From the NCBI GenBank assembly GCA_035048495.1, contig JASUTR010000052.1, positions 1-64,000 on the forward strand: 64,000 nucleotides of DNA. Reading direction: 5' to 3'. Source of the stretch: Euptelea pleiosperma (Eukaryota; Streptophyta; Magnoliopsida; Ranunculales; Eupteleaceae). The notes under the pieces were generated by a model. That model searched no databases. It saw only the letters and a list, made by a program, of their open reading frames with translations, and was not told where the DNA came from. Positions 61,163 to 64,000 of this stretch are shown piece after piece; position 1 is the stretch's first letter, and each line of letters begins with the position of its first letter. Position numbers and translations under genes: made by a program.

Positions 61163-63111
61163 TCACAAGTTATAGGCTTCGGAATGTAACACACAAACTG
61201 AGTCCAATTTGAGACGTTGACGCACGGATGGAGCTAACTTGTTTCGACAGTCATAAATCTTGTTCAAACACTTCAAATGTTTTGAAACAATTGTAATGGA
61301 AGAATTCGAGTCTAATTACGAGGTCCGGTTGCGGAAAAAGTCACAAGTTATAGGCTTCGGAATGTAACACACAAACTGAGTCCAATTTGAGACGTTCACG
61401 AACGGATGGAGCTAACTTGTTTCGACTGTCCCGAATCTTGTTCCAACACTTCAAATGTGTTGAAACAATAGTAATGGAAGAATTCGAGTCTAATTACGAG
61501 GTTCGGTTGCGAAAAAAGTCACAAGTTATAGGCTTCGGAATGTAACATACAAACTGAGTCCAATTTGAGACGTTGACGCACGGATGGAGCTAACTTGTTT
61601 CGACAGTGATAAATCTTGTTCCAACACTTCAATTGTGTTGAAACAATTGTAATGGAAGAATTCGAGTCTAATTACGAGGTCCAGGTTGTGAAAAAGTCAC
61701 AAGTTATAGGATTCGGAATGTAACACACAAACTGAGTCCAATTTGAGTCGTTGACGCACGGATGGAGCTAGCTTGTTTTGACTGTCACGAATCTTGTTTC
61801 AACACTTCAAATGTGTTGCAACGATAGTAATGGAAGAGTTTGAGTCCAATTACGAGGTCCGGTTGCGAAAAAGTCACAAGTTATAGGCTTCGGAATGTAA
61901 CACACAAACTGAGTCCAATTTGAGACGTTCACGCACGGATGGAGCTAACTTGTTTCGACTGTCCCGAATCTTGTTCCAACAATTCCAATGTGTTGAAACA
62001 ATAGTAATGGAAGAATTCGAGCCTAATTACGAGGTTCGGTTGCGAAAAAGTCACAAGTTATAGGCTTCGGAATGTAACATACAAACTGAGTCCAATTTGA
62101 GACGTTGACGCACGGATGGAGCTAACTTGTTTCGACAGTGATAAATCTTGTTCCAACACTTCAATTGTGTTGAAACAATTGTAATGGAAGAATTCGAGTC
62201 TAATTACGAGGTCCGGTTGCGAAAAAGCCACAAGTTATAGGCTTCGGAATGTAACACACAAACTGAGTCTAATTTGAGACGTTCACGCACGGATGGAGCA
62301 AACTTGTTTCGACTGTCCCGAATCTTGTTCCAACACTTCAAATGTGTTGAAACAATAGTAATGAAGAATTCGAGTCTAATTACAAGGTTCGGTTGCGAAA
62401 AAGTCACAAGTTATAGGCTTCGGAATGTAACACACAAACTGAGTCCAATTTGAGACGTTGACGCACGGATGGAGCTAACTTGTTTCGCCTATCCCGAAAC
62501 TTGTTCCAATACTTCAAATGTGTTGAAACAATAATAATGGAAGAGTTTGAGTCCAATTACGAGGTCCGGTTCCGAAAAAGTCACAAGTTATAGGCTTCGG
62601 AATGTAACACACAAACTGAGTCCCATTTGAGACGTTGACGCACGGATGCAGCTAACTTGTTTTGACTGTCACGAATCTTGTTTCAACACTTCAAATGTGT
62701 TGCAACAATAGTAATGGAAGAGTTTGAGTCCAATTACGAGGTCCGGTTGCGAAGAAGTCACAAGTTATAGGCTTTGGAATGTAACACACAAACTGAATCC
62801 AATTTGAGACGTTGACGCACGGATGGTGCTAACTTGTTTCGCCTATCCCGAATCTTGTTCCAATACTTTAAATGTGTTGAAACAATAATAATGGAAGAGT
62901 TTGAGTTCAATTACGAGGTCCGATTGCGAAAAAGTCACAAGTTATAGGCTTCGGAATGTAACACACAAACTGAGTCCAATTTGAGACGTTGACGCACAGA
63001 TGGAGCTAACTTGTTATGACTATCACGAATCTTGTTTCAACACTTCAAATGTGTTGCAACAATAGTAATGGACGACTTTGAGTCCAATTACGAGGTCCGG
63101 TTGCGAAAAAT
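61163..63111 (+). repeat. HOR unit F, 11 monomers
   Basis: 1,949 bp with the same order as unit D. Its excess of 2 bp over 11 x 177 is explained by three single-base gains (near 61,335, 61,512 and 61,683) and one loss (near 62,363), the only cluster of private indels I see right of 7.4 kb. Confidence 0.85.
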
Positions 63112-64000
63112 TCACAAGTTATAGGCTTCGGAATGTAACACACAAACTGAGTCCAATTTGAGACGTTGACGCACGGATGGAGCTAACTTGTTTCGACAGT
63201 CATAAATCTTGTTCAAACACTTCAAATGTTTTGAAACAATTGTAATGGAAGAATTCGAGTCTAATTACGAGGTCCGGTTGCGAAAAAGTCACAAGTTATA
63301 GGCTTCGGAATGTAACACACAAACTGAGTCCAATTTGAGACGTTCACGAACGGATGGAGCTAACTTGTTTCGACTGTCCCGAATCTTGTTCCAACACTTC
63401 AAATGTGTTGAAACAATAGTAATGGAAGAATTCGAGTCTAATTACGAGGTTCGGTTGCGAAAAAGTCACAAGTTATAGGCTTCGGAATGTAACATACAAA
63501 CTGAGTCCAATTTGAGACGTTGACGCACGGATGGAGCTAACTTGTTTCGACAGTGATAAATCTTGTTCCAACACTTCAATTGTGTTGAAACAATTGTAAT
63601 GGAAGAATTCGAGTCTAATTACGAGGTCCGGTTGTGAAAAAGTCACAAGTTATAGGATTCGGAATGTAACACACAAACTGAGTCCAATTTGAGTCGTTGA
63701 CGCACGGATGGAGCTAGCTTGTTTTGACTGTCACGAATCTTGTTTCAACACTTCAAATGTGTTGCAACGATAGTAATGGAAGAGTTTGAGTCCAATTACG
63801 AGGTCCGGTTGCGAAAAAGTCACAAGTTATAGGCTTCGGAATGTAACACACAAACTGAGTCCAATTTGAGACTTTCACGCACGGATGGAGCTAACTTGTT
63901 TCGACTGTCCCGAATCTTGTTCCAACAATTCCAATGTGTTGAAAAAATAGTAATGGAAGAATTCGAGCTTAATTACGAGGTTCGGTTGCGAAAAAGTCAC
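63112..64000 (+). repeat. HOR unit G, partial (5 monomers)
   Basis: The order U-V-P-S'-V' follows the pattern of units D to F and is cut by the window end; the sixth monomer starts at 63,997. Confidence 0.8.

Larger units (their letters stand above)
53200..63111 (+). repeat. 28-monomer tandem duplication (about 4.96 kb x 2)
   Basis: The 17+11 monomers at about 53,200-58,154 are repeated as 17+11 at 58,155-63,111, at offset 4,955 for unit C against E (54,555 to 59,510). The left breakpoint lies inside the first U monomer, whose head differs (gtgacacac and gacattgacg at 53.2 kb, gtaacacac and gacgttgacg at 58.2 kb). This puts a second, younger layer of duplication on top of the 11-monomer unit. 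Confidence 0.78.
47143..64000 (+). repeat. 177-bp satellite array, right block (about 95 monomers)
   Basis: The same satellite continues in the same orientation after the insertion. The monomer interrupted by the insertion (43,361-43,499 plus 47,148-47,185) sums to exactly 177 bp once the duplicated target is counted once, so the two blocks were one array. This block is more regular than the left one. The variant tggacgacttt (class T*) recurs at 50,151, 52,627, 56,165, 58,112, 61,120 and 63,069 and marks the ends of HOR units. The block runs off the end of the window inside the array. No gene is present. Confidence 0.98.

Noticed and set aside
1..64000. Firm assignment as a functional centromere
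   Set aside because: Monomer size, HOR structure, dyad and LTR insertion are compatible with it, but CENH3 occupancy cannot be read from sequence, and subtelomeric or knob satellites can look similar.
1..64000. Ribosomal or 5S RNA gene tandem array
   Set aside because: The monomer has no rRNA-like conserved core or internal promoter boxes, and its length and composition do not suggest a 5S unit with spacer.

Overview
The window is almost entirely satellite DNA from a eukaryotic nuclear genome, very probably a flowering plant. It consists of about 340 head-to-tail copies of a 177-bp monomer, all in the same orientation. A single 3,643-bp insertion interrupts the array at 43,500-47,142. It has the structure of a solo LTR of a plant LTR retrotransposon: TG...CA ends, a 5-bp target-site duplication with one mismatch, and no retroviral coding domains. 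I find no protein-coding gene, tRNA, rRNA or CRISPR array. The plant assignment rests on the LTR style (TGTAATACCCCG start, TGACA end), on TGGGCC and AAACCCTAA promoter motifs, and on the size and organisation of the satellite. I do not recognise the species or a published name for this monomer.

Monomers fall into about ten recurring classes, which I name P, W, Q, S, S', R, T, U, V and V' (T* is a late variant of T). They form two broad families. One carries an EcoRI site (agaattcgag: P, U, V, V', W). The other carries agagtttgag (Q, R, S, S', T). The classes occur in ordered higher-order repeats (HORs). A six-monomer core, P-W-Q-S-R-T (1,062 bp), recurs throughout.

Layout: (1) 1 to about 4.8 kb is left-flank satellite with many single-base indels that look like unpolished sequence. 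(2) About 4.8-19.7 kb and 19.7-34.75 kb are two direct tandem copies of a 84/85-monomer (about 15 kb) super-repeat, nearly identical and differing by whole-monomer gains and losses. (3) About 34.75-43.5 kb is a more mixed domain with a local 6-monomer tandem duplication. (4) 43,500-47,142 is the LTR insertion. It has a compact promoter-like cluster, a consensus 5' splice site and two internal tandem-repeat tracts of 191 bp and 226 bp. (5) 47.1-64 kb is a regular HOR domain whose units contain 17, 14, 20, 11, 17 and 11 monomers, punctuated by T*, and which itself includes a 28-monomer tandem duplication.

The picture is a satellite array evolving by unequal exchange at several nested scales (1, 2, 3, 6, 11, 13, 25, 28 and 85 monomers), with one retrotransposon LTR landing in an array that was already organised into HORs. 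A centromeric or pericentromeric location is plausible from monomer size and HOR structure, but the sequence alone does not prove it.
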